The notes under the pieces: generated by a model
Seen by the model: only the letters and a program-made list of their open reading frames with translations
Told to the model about the DNA's origin: nothing
The model's database searches: none
Made by a program: the position numbers and the translations under genes
In this document: positions 8,162 through 15,592 of the stretch, in pieces
Layout of the letters: each line of letters opens with the position of its first letter
Numbering within the stretch: position 1 is the first letter of the stretch
Assembly (NCBI GenBank): GCA_039798685.1
Contig: JBDKFM010000004.1
Coordinates: 1 to 36,765, forward strand
Length of the DNA stretch: 36,765 nt
Origin: JACPGQ01 sp039798685
GTDB taxonomy: Bacteria > Patescibacteriota > Microgenomatia > Levybacterales > UBA12049
Direction: 5' to 3'

Positions 8162-8830
8162 TTAATTTGAGATTCCAATTGATGGTGAATTATCAAGTAT
8201 CCAGTCTGCCGCTGTGTCAGTATCAGTTCCGTTCGGATTCCGAGAAAGTGTTACTCCTGTACTCGGCGCTGCTGGTGGGGTTGGGAAAATAGTTGTATCA
8301 GTTCCGTAGTTTATATTGTCGATCTCAGTAGATGAAGCATCCTTAAGAATAACTCTGTCACCTGTATCAGCTAGACCATTTCCGATAGTTGGAGCTCCAA
8401 GTGTTACCGCTGTAGCAGAACCTGGAATAAGTGTACTTGAACCGGTTGGAATAATTACTGCATATCCTCCAGGTGGGATAGGAGAGACTGATGGAATAAT
8501 ATCGCTTGAGGTATTATCAAGCACGCTCCAACCACTAATATCAACACTTGAAGCGGTTGGGTTGAATATTTCAATCCATTCTACCAGTGCACTCCCGGCA
8601 CTAGATACCTCATTTATTTTTAGTTGCGCTGAGGTTAATGGTACACCGGTCGGAAATACTGAGGCGGCAGTAAAAGTATTGTTGTTTGATGATGCCGAGT
8701 CAGTAAAGAGTGCGTGAGTAATCTGTGTAAAAACGAGTGAGATACCTACAAAATATATAGCCGCGAGAGCGGTGAAACGTTTGTTTCTCAATATGTCCGT
8801 TAAGATGTTTTGATGTAGTGCGGGCAGCAT
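8162..8830 (-). CDS. Exported lamin-tail-domain protein with SipW-type signal
   Basis: A 222-residue protein. The N-terminus has a membrane segment ending ITHALFTDSASSNNNTFTA, which matches the SipW-dependent signal pattern (a small-residue cleavage site, then F(T/S)D followed by NTFTAG-like residues). From about residue 70 it has a lamin-tail (LTD) domain: LKINEVSS, VEWIEIFNPT, VDISGWSVLDN, PGGYAVI and DRVILKD are all characteristic. LTD domains are common in secreted bacterial proteins and are thought to bind surfaces or other macromolecules. It lies 21 nt after the sipW stop and 6 nt before the TasA-RTX gene, so the cognate peptidase very probably processes it. Confidence 0.8.
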   Translation of the reverse strand: MLPALHQNILTDILRNKRFTALAAIYFVGISLVFTQITHALFTDSASSNNNTFTAASVFPTGVPLTSAQLKINEVSSAGSALVEWIEIFNPTASSVDISGWSVLDNTSSDIIPSVSPIPPGGYAVIIPTGSSTLIPGSATAVTLGAPTIGNGLADTGDRVILKDASSTEIDNINYGTDTTIFPTPPAAPSTGVTLSRNPNGTDTDTAADWILDNSPSIGISN

Positions 8831-8851
8831 ATGTTAATTTCTAATTTACAA

Positions 8852-9433
8852 TTACTCAGTAGATTTATTTTGAATTCTGCTGAGTACTCTCTTCTCTACT
8901 TCTTTCTCGATTTCTTTTTTTATATTCCATAGTTCACCCAGTATAAAAAGCAGTACAGGGAGGATGATCACGACACCAAATCCCAGAGGGGTTTTGATAA
9001 ATCCTATAAACCGACCAACGTACGGCACCTGAAAAATGACTTTCCCGAGGACGCTGCCGCTTTGTACGATCTCTGAGTCTTCAGTATTATTTGCGTCGCC
9101 TTTTGTTTTATAACTTGTGACGTTGTCTTTTTTTGTCACAGAGGTCACCCTGTGGGTCACTGTTTGGTCTTTCGAATTTACAAATGAGATGACATCTCCT
9201 TTGGCGTAGGTGCGTGTACTTTGTGTGTAGACGATGCTGCCGACAGGAATCTGTGGCTCCATGCTTCCCGTGATCACAACAAACGACTTGTATCCTCTGA
9301 TGAAATCAGTTTGTGCGGTTATCAAAGTTATGATCACAAAAGGTAGGATGATGAAGAGAAGGATCTTGAGTTTGATGTTCAGGATTCTTGTTGTATGTCT
9401 TGTGATCGGATGGTTTTTAATTTTGTGTATCAT
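8852..9433 (-). CDS. sipW: Signal peptidase I, SipW (ER/archaeal) type
   Basis: A 193-residue membrane peptidase that removes signal peptides from TasA-like proteins. An N-terminal membrane helix covers about residues 22-40. The nucleophile Ser57 is in VITGSMEP. A histidine (His94 in VTHRV) replaces the lysine of ordinary bacterial enzymes, and the KGDANNTED box (Asp113 and Asp119) follows, all as in SipW and eukaryotic/archaeal signal peptidases. A second membrane helix lies at about 155-172, then a charged, helical cytoplasmic tail. A good ribosome-binding site (AAAGGAG) precedes the ATG. The gene is sandwiched between a TasA-like substrate and two further likely substrates. Confidence 0.92.
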   Translation of the reverse strand: MIHKIKNHPITRHTTRILNIKLKILLFIILPFVIITLITAQTDFIRGYKSFVVITGSMEPQIPVGSIVYTQSTRTYAKGDVISFVNSKDQTVTHRVTSVTKKDNVTSYKTKGDANNTEDSEIVQSGSVLGKVIFQVPYVGRFIGFIKTPLGFGVVIILPVLLFILGELWNIKKEIEKEVEKRVLSRIQNKSTE

Positions 9434-9447
9434 GTATTCTCCTTTGT

Positions 9448-9483
9448 GCTGGTGGCGGGCTCACACATTGGCCCACCACCAGC
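9448..9483 (-). promoter_or_regulatory. Stable intercistronic hairpin between tasA-like gene and sipW
   Basis: A 13-bp GC-rich stem with one mismatch (9448-9460 against 9471-9483) and a 10-nt loop fills most of the 72-nt gap. It has no T run, so it is not an intrinsic terminator. It ends about 3 nt before the sipW ribosome-binding site. It could protect the upstream tasA-like mRNA from 3' exonucleases or reduce sipW translation, so that the structural protein exceeds the enzyme. Confidence 0.6.
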
Positions 9484-9505
9484 GTATTGACTCAAAGCTT
9501 AAGAA

Positions 9506-10105
9506 TTAAGGTGTTTGAGTCGCGTCATATTTCACGTCGAAGTCGACACTACCGTTTGCGACAGAGCTGTCTGCTGATGAAAGGAGACGTGTTCTCATTT
9601 CACAGTACATCTCATCTCCCTGCGCAATCGAGCCAAGGGGTGTGTTTCCGCCGTCAAACCATGTCTTAACACTAAACTCTGATGTATAAGTCTCGTCACC
9701 AAGACTATTGTTATTGTTCAGATCACACCTCCAACTAACGAGAAGGTTGTCTGCAAGGGCTACATCTTCAGGGTCTGGTGCTACATAGCCACTAATGTCA
9801 GTGATCATGTCCAAGCTTATAGCTGAAAGACTTGCATTTTTAAGCCAAAACCTATGCACTGCGTCATATCCAGGAGTGACGCCAGTTACATTAAATGCAT
9901 CCGTGAGTGTTGCTGCAAATGTTCCAGCCACACCTGTATTGTCGATAGCTATTTGAAGATTTGCATTACCTGAACTAAATGTATTTCCGGTGCTTGTTGC
10001 CTGGCTTGTGAAAGCTGCAAAAGCTGTTGCTCCGGTCAGTGAGAGTGCTGTCAGAATTGACATTGCACTCATTGCGATTTTTCTATTTATCATATATGTA
10101 TTCAC
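9506..10105 (-). CDS. TasA/camelysin-family surface fibre protein
   Basis: A 199-residue exported protein and first gene of the matrix operon. The N-terminal signal ends at TAFAAFTSQATSTGNTFSSG, the classic SipW-dependent cleavage region. The mature part is a beta-sandwich-like domain with alternating hydrophobic strands. An Asp/Asn-rich insertion (CDLNNNNSLGDE, about residues 130-141) may bind calcium, and two cysteines may pair. TasA proteins form extracellular fibres. The start is supported by a G-rich ribosome-binding site (GAGAGGGGGTG) and by the signal peptide. It is adjacent to its peptidase gene and is preceded by an unusually long structured leader. Confidence 0.85.
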   Translation of the reverse strand: MNTYMINRKIAMSAMSILTALSLTGATAFAAFTSQATSTGNTFSSGNANLQIAIDNTGVAGTFAATLTDAFNVTGVTPGYDAVHRFWLKNASLSAISLDMITDISGYVAPDPEDVALADNLLVSWRCDLNNNNSLGDETYTSEFSVKTWFDGGNTPLGSIAQGDEMYCEMRTRLLSSADSSVANGSVDFDVKYDATQTP

Positions 10106-10187
10106 CCCCTCTCCTGAAAATGTTCATATTATGAGGTACTCTATTCTTGCGAACAGACATACCTCATTCTCTGCATTTTTTTCTCAC

Positions 10188-10226
10188 AAAAAATCCCCTT
10201 ACATCCTATTTTGGATTGTAAGAGGG
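10188..10226 (-). terminator. Intrinsic terminator in the leader of the tasA/sipW operon
   Basis: On the minus strand a 12-13-bp stem with two single-base bulges (10195-10226) is followed by A and six T residues (10188-10194). It lies about 80 nt upstream of the tasA-like ATG and well downstream of the promoter at 10371-10400. It would therefore stop transcripts of this operon unless it is overridden, as in an attenuator or riboswitch expression platform. Confidence 0.65.
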
Positions 10227-10264
10227 TTGGCAATTGGCACAATAGACTGATAGAGTGTTGGGCA

Positions 10265-10362
10265 GATATTTTTCATTGTATTACTGGGAAAAATATCACT
10301 TACAGAGTTTAGTTGGGCAGTACTATGCCTCTGCAAGCTTCCGTTGGCGGTTGGCTTGTGAT
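10265..10362 (-). ncRNA. Structured leader RNA: three-way junction plus hairpin (candidate riboswitch)
   Basis: Read on the minus strand, 10362-10295 folds by eye into a closing stem AUCAC/GUGAU, a helix AAGC/GCUU that contains a CCG/CGG hairpin, and a helix CAGAG/CUCUG with an inner GCA/UGC pairing. A perfect 10-bp hairpin (10297-10288 against 10274-10265) then competes with the closing stem by sharing GAU. The 6-nt UGUAAG near the junction can pair with CUUACA of the downstream terminator. The motif GCC(C)AAC occurs five times in the leader, including two CTGCCCAAC copies. It does not match any known riboswitch consensus that I can recall. Confidence 0.45.
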
Positions 10363-10370
10363 CTGCATCT

Positions 10371-10400
10371 ATCGTAAAACTTTTATGAAATTCGTGTCAA
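10371..10400 (-). promoter_or_regulatory. Promoter of the tasA/sipW leader
   Basis: TTGACA (10395-10400) and TACGAT (10371-10376) have an 18-nt spacer. The consensus -35 box and the long leader that follows support initiation near 10364. The rest of the gene-free stretch up to 10524 holds only a small TTCACA/TGTGAA hairpin near 10446-10461. Confidence 0.6.
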
Positions 10401-10524
10401 TGTGACGAAAGATGATTTACTATATCCAAACTATGACAGATTTTTTTCACAAAAAATGTGAAGCTAAATATGGAAATATGACTGATGCTGTGGGCTTATT
10501 TTATACAAAATAATTTTCACAACC

Positions 10525-11514
10525 TTACGAAGTATAGTGATCTCTTGGGAGTGTTCCCCGTGGGATACTTCGTAATAGATATGAAACTGCAAAAAGCGAA
10601 AGTCCCAGATATTCCTCATTGCTCACAGGTATTCCTTCTTTCGTGGTAATCTCACCGGTCATGGGGTAAAAATACACTCGATCGTTGCCTATTTTGTGGC
10701 GTGTTGGTGTTTCAGAAAGTGATTTATTTAGAAAATCCGCTTTCTTTATTGCGAGTGCAAATCTTCTGATTGCATCTTTCACTATATAACTATGTTCACG
10801 CTCCATGAGCTCAACGGCATTCTGTACTGCAGCCATCCGCGATGTGAGATGTGCGATACCCTGTGTTTCAATCTCATCAAATGGTAGTGCTGAGTGGAGT
10901 TCTGTGAGTGTACTGAGGACCGCGCCTATCTCCTCCACGCAGAGAAGATCATCTGTGCCATTTATCTCAGATGAAAATACTGTAAATGATTCATCGGTGT
11001 ACTGAGGATGTCCTGTGTCGGCATCAAATACGACAGTGCCCTTCCAACTCTTTCTGTGCTCCCGTGCACTCTCAAAAAATGAATGAGCACCGATAAATCC
11101 TACTTCACTGGGAACAAATGTTCTGTTTCGATTATTTATTCGTTCAGTTTTGTCGCTGAGTACATAGCGAGTATGTGAGACTGGGTCAATATACTCCTGA
11201 ACATAAGGAGGAAATGGTTTTGCAAATTTATGATCGAGAGCTGTTTTTAGTCGTGAGTGAAAACTATGTTGAGGCGTTCCGATTGGTATGAGCGGGACCT
11301 GAATTCCATGATCTTGAAGTCTCTGTACTGAGTAATCATTGAGTGTCAAGAAGTCTGCAGTCAGACCGGTCTCTGAGTAACTACCATCAGCTGTGACTGC
11401 ATCGGTTTTATCATATGCTCTTTTGTATTGATCCAACACAGTAAGAGTTCGACGTGCTTCTATACTCACGAGACCTCGTCGCCGTTCGGATTGTCTTGTC
11501 AGCTCATTCGGCAT
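10525..11514 (-). CDS. Hypothetical cytosolic protein
   Basis: A 329-residue soluble protein that I do not recognise. It has no signal peptide or membrane segment. Recognisable stretches are FPPYVQEYIDPVSHTRYVLSD and an alpha-helical C-terminal half with a run of charged helices (HLTSRMAAVQNAVELMEREH). The ORF could begin at 11550, but the promoter at 11522-11550 lies inside that extension, and its -10 box ends 7 nt before the ATG at 11514, so this start fits a leaderless mRNA. The neighbour at 11559-12194 has the same promoter architecture and is also unrecognised. An 11-bp inverted repeat (10525-10535 and 10565-10575) overlaps the stop codon and may form a 3' hairpin. Confidence 0.6.
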   Translation of the reverse strand: MPNELTRQSERRRGLVSIEARRTLTVLDQYKRAYDKTDAVTADGSYSETGLTADFLTLNDYSVQRLQDHGIQVPLIPIGTPQHSFHSRLKTALDHKFAKPFPPYVQEYIDPVSHTRYVLSDKTERINNRNRTFVPSEVGFIGAHSFFESAREHRKSWKGTVVFDADTGHPQYTDESFTVFSSEINGTDDLLCVEEIGAVLSTLTELHSALPFDEIETQGIAHLTSRMAAVQNAVELMEREHSYIVKDAIRRFALAIKKADFLNKSLSETPTRHKIGNDRVYFYPMTGEITTKEGIPVSNEEYLGLSLFAVSYLLRSIPRGTLPRDHYTS

Positions 11515-11521
11515 TTTTGGA

Positions 11522-11550
11522 ATTATAGCAATGAATATGGCAGACAACAA
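11522..11550 (-). promoter_or_regulatory. Leaderless-type promoter
   Basis: TTGTTG (11545-11550) and TATAAT (11522-11527) have a 17-nt spacer, and the -10 box ends 7 nt before the ATG at 11514. It lies in the gap between the two hypothetical genes. Confidence 0.7.
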
Positions 11551-11558
11551 GGAGGATG

Positions 11559-12194
11559 TTAGAGTGGCTCGTGTTGTTCTTGTGATTGACTACTGTGTGA
11601 GAGCGCCGTTGTGAGTGCGAGTGCGTGTAGGAATTTTTGATATTTCTTGACGAGTTCTCTCGAGTCTCCGTTTATCGACGCATTTGTATCGGTATCATTT
11701 CCTTTTCTGTCTTTTTTCTTTGGGATAGAGCCTGTTCTGAGAAATGCCAACATTCCTGGTTCGACAAGAATAGGATTTTCGATATGTTCATAGAGAAACC
11801 ATCTTCGGAAATGCTCTCCTGACCTAAGTTGTCTGGGTTTTGGCGCAGTGAGTGACTCTTCGAGTTGTTCCTTAAACTGTTCGCGGAGAATTCCCTGCTC
11901 GACAAACTCTTCTGGAGAAGCTTCAGGATGTGGATAGCAAAAAAATCCTCCAAATGACCGTGCTGTCTTCATAAGACCAAAACGTTCAAGTACTTCTCTG
12001 TATTGAATTGCAGCAGTGTGCCCTGCCTTGATGCTGTTGTATGTTTCCTCATACATCCTCTGCTCTACCTGTGCGAGACCATGAGGGTAGTGTCCGAATA
12101 CTACAAACCCTTCTGTTTCATACAGTGCCTGTCCGGTTGAGAGATGGCGAAATGGTGTCGGCTCTATAAGGTGAGTGACTTCTTTTTGTGGCAT
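11559..12194 (-). CDS. Hypothetical cytosolic protein
   Basis: A 211-residue soluble protein that I do not recognise. No membrane segment or signal is visible. A mixed alpha/beta N-terminal region (FVVFGHYPHGLAQVEQRMYE) precedes a helical middle, and the C-terminal part is rich in Lys, Asp and Ser and looks disordered. The longer reading from 12230 is rejected because the promoter (TTGTAT, 17 nt, TATACT) occupies that segment and leaves 7 nt to the ATG at 12194. The gene is preceded by the RND transporter on the same strand and followed by another unrecognised gene with its own promoter. Confidence 0.55.
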   Translation of the reverse strand: MPQKEVTHLIEPTPFRHLSTGQALYETEGFVVFGHYPHGLAQVEQRMYEETYNSIKAGHTAAIQYREVLERFGLMKTARSFGGFFCYPHPEASPEEFVEQGILREQFKEQLEESLTAPKPRQLRSGEHFRRWFLYEHIENPILVEPGMLAFLRTGSIPKKKDRKGNDTDTNASINGDSRELVKKYQKFLHALALTTALSHSSQSQEQHEPL

Positions 12195-12201
12195 GGGTAA
12201 G

Positions 12202-12230
12202 AGTATAGCAATTTGTGAAGGAAAATACAA
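12202..12230 (-). promoter_or_regulatory. Leaderless-type promoter
   Basis: TTGTAT (12225-12230) and TATACT (12202-12207) have a 17-nt spacer, and 7 nt separate the -10 box from the ATG at 12194. Confidence 0.7.
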
Positions 12231-12240
12231 CTATAGGTTG

Positions 12241-15200
12241 TTATTTTGCTTGCCTGAGGTGCTTGGGTGCGAACCAGTAGTAGTACACAACGGGGATGAA
12301 AAAGAGCATGATTGTGCCTGAGAATGTCAGTCCTGCAATAATCGCACCACCAAGTCCTCTCCACAGCGGATCTGACAAGGTAACTGGAATCAGGCCTATG
12401 ATTGCTGTAAATGAGGTAAGTGCAATTGCCTCAAGCCTACTTGATGATCCGTCTACGACAGCATCTATAAACGGCATGCCGATTTCCTCGTTTTGCTTTA
12501 TCTTATCGACGATAAGAATCGAGTTTTTGACGACGATTCCGAAAAGCGCGAGTACTCCGATGAGCGCCGGGAAGGAAAGCGGTGTACCGCTGAGGGCAAA
12601 GATGATAAAGACTCCGGAAATAGAGAGAGGGATGACGAGCATGACGATAAGTGCTTTTCTGAAGGATGCAAACTGTAATACCATAGTGACGATAATCAAC
12701 ATAAATGAGAGAAGCATGGCTTTCAGAATCGATCCGACAGATTCCTGATTCTGCTCGTTGACGCCTCCTGTTTTCCATGAGTATCCTTCAGGCAGCTTTA
12801 ATCCGTCATCAGCATATGTTTCAAGAGCCTTGTTTATATCTCCGATGTTGTATCCCTCAGCGACACCTGCTGAAACCGAGATTGTTCGCTTTCCGTCCTC
12901 TCGTGTTATCAGTGTCGGATTTGCTGCGAGCTTAAATGTGCCGAGTTGCGAGAGTGGGACTGGTCCATTCTGTGTTTGTACGTTTAGCGACGAAAGCGTC
13001 TCGGGAAGCTGTGTCCCCTGCTCCATTCTAAGCGTGATGTCTTTTTCAGTTGCCTGATCCTCAGGTAACTTTATTGATTTTGGACTAAATCCTGATGCAT
13101 AGAATCTGAGCGTGAACCCTAGTGACTCAAGAGAGACGTTGTTTTCTGCAAGTGACGTCATGTTGGGTGTGAAGACGAGTTTCGCAGTTCCTGGTTTTAT
13201 TGATTTGTCTGTGCTTATGACTCCTTCGACATTTCCCAGGTGTGCTTGCAGTGTATCAGCGTATGCATTAAGTTCAGCCAGATCATCACCAAATAACTTG
13301 ATCTGCACATCGGCACCTGCTGGTGGTCCGCCGGATACTTCTGTCACAGTAATTTTTCCTTTATCATAGGTTGCAAACTGTTCGCGAAGCTCGCTTGCTA
13401 TCTCAATTGAGGTTTTACTTCTCTCTTTTTTATCTTTCAGTCTTATTGTGACGAGTGCGGTGTTTGACTGTCCTCCCGCTGATCCGCCATTTTCAGAGAG
13501 CGCTCGTCCTGTCTCAACTGTCGTAAAGAGAGCTTCAGGAAGCATGCGAGCGATATCAGCAGTAGCGAGTGCTTCTTTCTCTGTTGTAGTACCGTTTGTA
13601 CCAGCCGGCATCTCAACTGAGATATAGAGTGAATCCTCATCTGAGCTCGGGAAGAATTCGTTTTTTACAAAACCGAGCGGCAAAAGCATGTAGGAGAAGA
13701 GAGAAAAGAGAATTACCATGATGATCGCCTTTTTCCTACTTGATGGTGAGAGGAGAATTCTGTGGATCAGGCGGTGATACTTGTCGCTGATGCGGCCAAA
13801 ATGGATAATTCCGTCATCGAGATATGAAGGAAACTGGCGTACAAGAGTGTTTGTTTTCTTCGCACTGGAATATGCTGAACTTGTTTTTGTGATGAGTGAT
13901 TTTCTCACACTCTGTGTCACGAAGATGAAGAGACCTGCTGCAAGTAATGACGGGAGAAAAAGCGGTCCTTTTGGCAAAACAGCGAGAAGTACTCCCAGAA
14001 GTATGGCAACAAGTAATATCTTAAGAAATACGACGACTCTTTGCGGAAGATTCGGTTTGAGGAGAATGATAATGATCGGCAGTGTTAAGAACATTGCCAC
14101 AAAAAATGAGGCAATAAGTGTCGAAGATACTACGATCGGGATGCTCTTTATAAATTCACCGATAATTCCGCTTGAGAGGAGCAAGGGTAAAAATGCCCAG
14201 ACTGTCGTAATCGTAGTCGTAAAGATTGCAACGAGGAAGTCTCTCCAGACGAGTAAGCCAGTCTGAATCGGCGTAAATTTTCCTGTTCTGTGATATGCAG
14301 TCATCGCAGAAATGACGACGATTGTGTCATCTACCAGCAGACCAAGCGCCAGTAGAAGTGAGAACATCGAGAGGAAGTTGAGAGTGATTCCTGTTGCCTG
14401 CATGACCGAAAATGTGATGAGAAATGTCAGAGGTGCTGAGAGCACAGCAACGACAGCCTGACGTAATCCAAGGAAGATAAAAAGCACGATGAAAATCAGG
14501 ATACTGGTGATTGAAAAATCACGAAGCAACTCATTGAACTGATCGTCAATCTCTTCGGCAGTATTTGAGACTGTTTGTATCTGAAATTGTGCACCATATG
14601 GTGCCAGAATTGTTTTGACTTCGTCCTCAGCATCATGTGCTGCCTTGTCAATGTTTGTTGAACTTGTCTTGTAGACATAAAAGGTTACTGCTGGTTTTGT
14701 ACCTTCATCTCTTGATGCGATGTAGGAGAGCAGTTGACCCGGCTTTGAGATTTCCTGCACGGTCGCAACGTCTGAGAGCAAAAGCGTGTCGCCTCCGACA
14801 GTAATACTCAAATTCCGTATGTCTTCAACTGTGACCGCTTGCTTATCGATTGTGACTGAGTAGGATCCTGTCTCTGTCTCAATCGCACCAGCAGGATAGG
14901 ACGATGTCGCACTCATGAGTGCTGCAGAGAATACCTGAGGACTTACACCATAAGTACTCATCGCTTCCTGATTGATAATGATCTGAATCTCCTGCGTATC
15001 AAGTCCTGATGTTTCAACCCTGTCTATCGTTGGAAGATCTTTTAGCTTTTGCTGTACTATGTGGCTTAGTCTCATCAGACTTGCGGTGTCACCTTTTGAA
15101 GAGAGCGCAAATGTCCACACAGGCTGATTTTCAAAGTCCAGTTTTTGTGCCTTCGGGGTCTGTGCATTTTCGGGGAGATCCACGGCATCGATCGCTGATT

Positions 15201-15579
15201 GTACGTCTGTTTTTGCTTTTTCAGGATCAACACCGGACTCAAATTCCATCTGAATAATTGAGACTGAGTCACGGGAGGCTGAAGTGACTGTTTTTACCTG
15301 GTCAAGCCCTGTGACTGCGTCCTCAAGCGGAATTGTGACGAGAGACTCAACATCCTGCGGACCGGCACCAGGGAGCACTGTCGAGACGAGTACGATTGGA
15401 ATTTTTATTTCAGGATTGAGACGTCGCGGAAGTCCGAAGTAGCTCGTGAGTCCTATGCCGATGACTGCAATTAGAAGAAGTATAAGAAGGCGTGGATTTG
15501 TGAGATACCGTGCGACAAAAGAGTTCTGAAGTTTTGGGTCAAATTTGATTTGTTTGAGATAGGATACTGCCTGCTTCAT
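12241..15579 (-). CDS. RND-family efflux transporter (HAE-1/AcrB-like)
   Basis: A 1112-residue proton-driven exporter. It has a first membrane helix (about 28-48), a large extracytoplasmic porter domain, a central helix bundle, a second porter domain and a final helix bundle. The proton-relay residues are present: a double Asp in GLLVDDTIVV (TM4 equivalent) and Lys in FGIVVKNSILIVD (TM10 equivalent). The helix-rich centre carries an insertion with extra hydrophobic segments (FLPSLLAAGLFIFVTQ). The ATG at 15579 is preferred to 15624 because it leaves 13 nt after the adaptor gene. Together with the adaptor it forms a bicistronic operon. No outer-membrane TolC-like gene is near, so in a monoderm cell it would work across one membrane. 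Confidence 0.9.
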   Translation of the reverse strand: MKQAVSYLKQIKFDPKLQNSFVARYLTNPRLLILLLIAVIGIGLTSYFGLPRRLNPEIKIPIVLVSTVLPGAGPQDVESLVTIPLEDAVTGLDQVKTVTSASRDSVSIIQMEFESGVDPEKAKTDVQSAIDAVDLPENAQTPKAQKLDFENQPVWTFALSSKGDTASLMRLSHIVQQKLKDLPTIDRVETSGLDTQEIQIIINQEAMSTYGVSPQVFSAALMSATSSYPAGAIETETGSYSVTIDKQAVTVEDIRNLSITVGGDTLLLSDVATVQEISKPGQLLSYIASRDEGTKPAVTFYVYKTSSTNIDKAAHDAEDEVKTILAPYGAQFQIQTVSNTAEEIDDQFNELLRDFSITSILIFIVLFIFLGLRQAVVAVLSAPLTFLITFSVMQATGITLNFLSMFSLLLALGLLVDDTIVVISAMTAYHRTGKFTPIQTGLLVWRDFLVAIFTTTITTVWAFLPLLLSSGIIGEFIKSIPIVVSSTLIASFFVAMFLTLPIIIILLKPNLPQRVVVFLKILLVAILLGVLLAVLPKGPLFLPSLLAAGLFIFVTQSVRKSLITKTSSAYSSAKKTNTLVRQFPSYLDDGIIHFGRISDKYHRLIHRILLSPSSRKKAIIMVILFSLFSYMLLPLGFVKNEFFPSSDEDSLYISVEMPAGTNGTTTEKEALATADIARMLPEALFTTVETGRALSENGGSAGGQSNTALVTIRLKDKKERSKTSIEIASELREQFATYDKGKITVTEVSGGPPAGADVQIKLFGDDLAELNAYADTLQAHLGNVEGVISTDKSIKPGTAKLVFTPNMTSLAENNVSLESLGFTLRFYASGFSPKSIKLPEDQATEKDITLRMEQGTQLPETLSSLNVQTQNGPVPLSQLGTFKLAANPTLITREDGKRTISVSAGVAEGYNIGDINKALETYADDGLKLPEGYSWKTGGVNEQNQESVGSILKAMLLSFMLIIVTMVLQFASFRKALIVMLVIPLSISGVFIIFALSGTPLSFPALIGVLALFGIVVKNSILIVDKIKQNEEIGMPFIDAVVDGSSSRLEAIALTSFTAIIGLIPVTLSDPLWRGLGGAIIAGLTFSGTIMLFFIPVVYYYWFAPKHLRQAK

Positions 15580-15592
15580 ACATATGTCTGCT

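Noticed and set aside
10265..10362. c-di-GMP or purine riboswitch ahead of the tasA-like gene
   Set aside because: The GEMM core sequences and the conserved purine-junction bases are missing, although the overall three-way shape is reminiscent. It is kept only as an unclassified structured leader.
10525..10575. 11-bp perfect inverted repeat as terminator of the gene ending at 10525
   Set aside because: The 29-nt loop is long, the left arm includes the stop codon, and no T run follows. It may be chance or a weak 3' structure.
13781..14266. 161-residue plus-strand ORF opposite the RND transporter
   Set aside because: It lies wholly antisense to a well-conserved transporter and its translation has no domain-like pattern.
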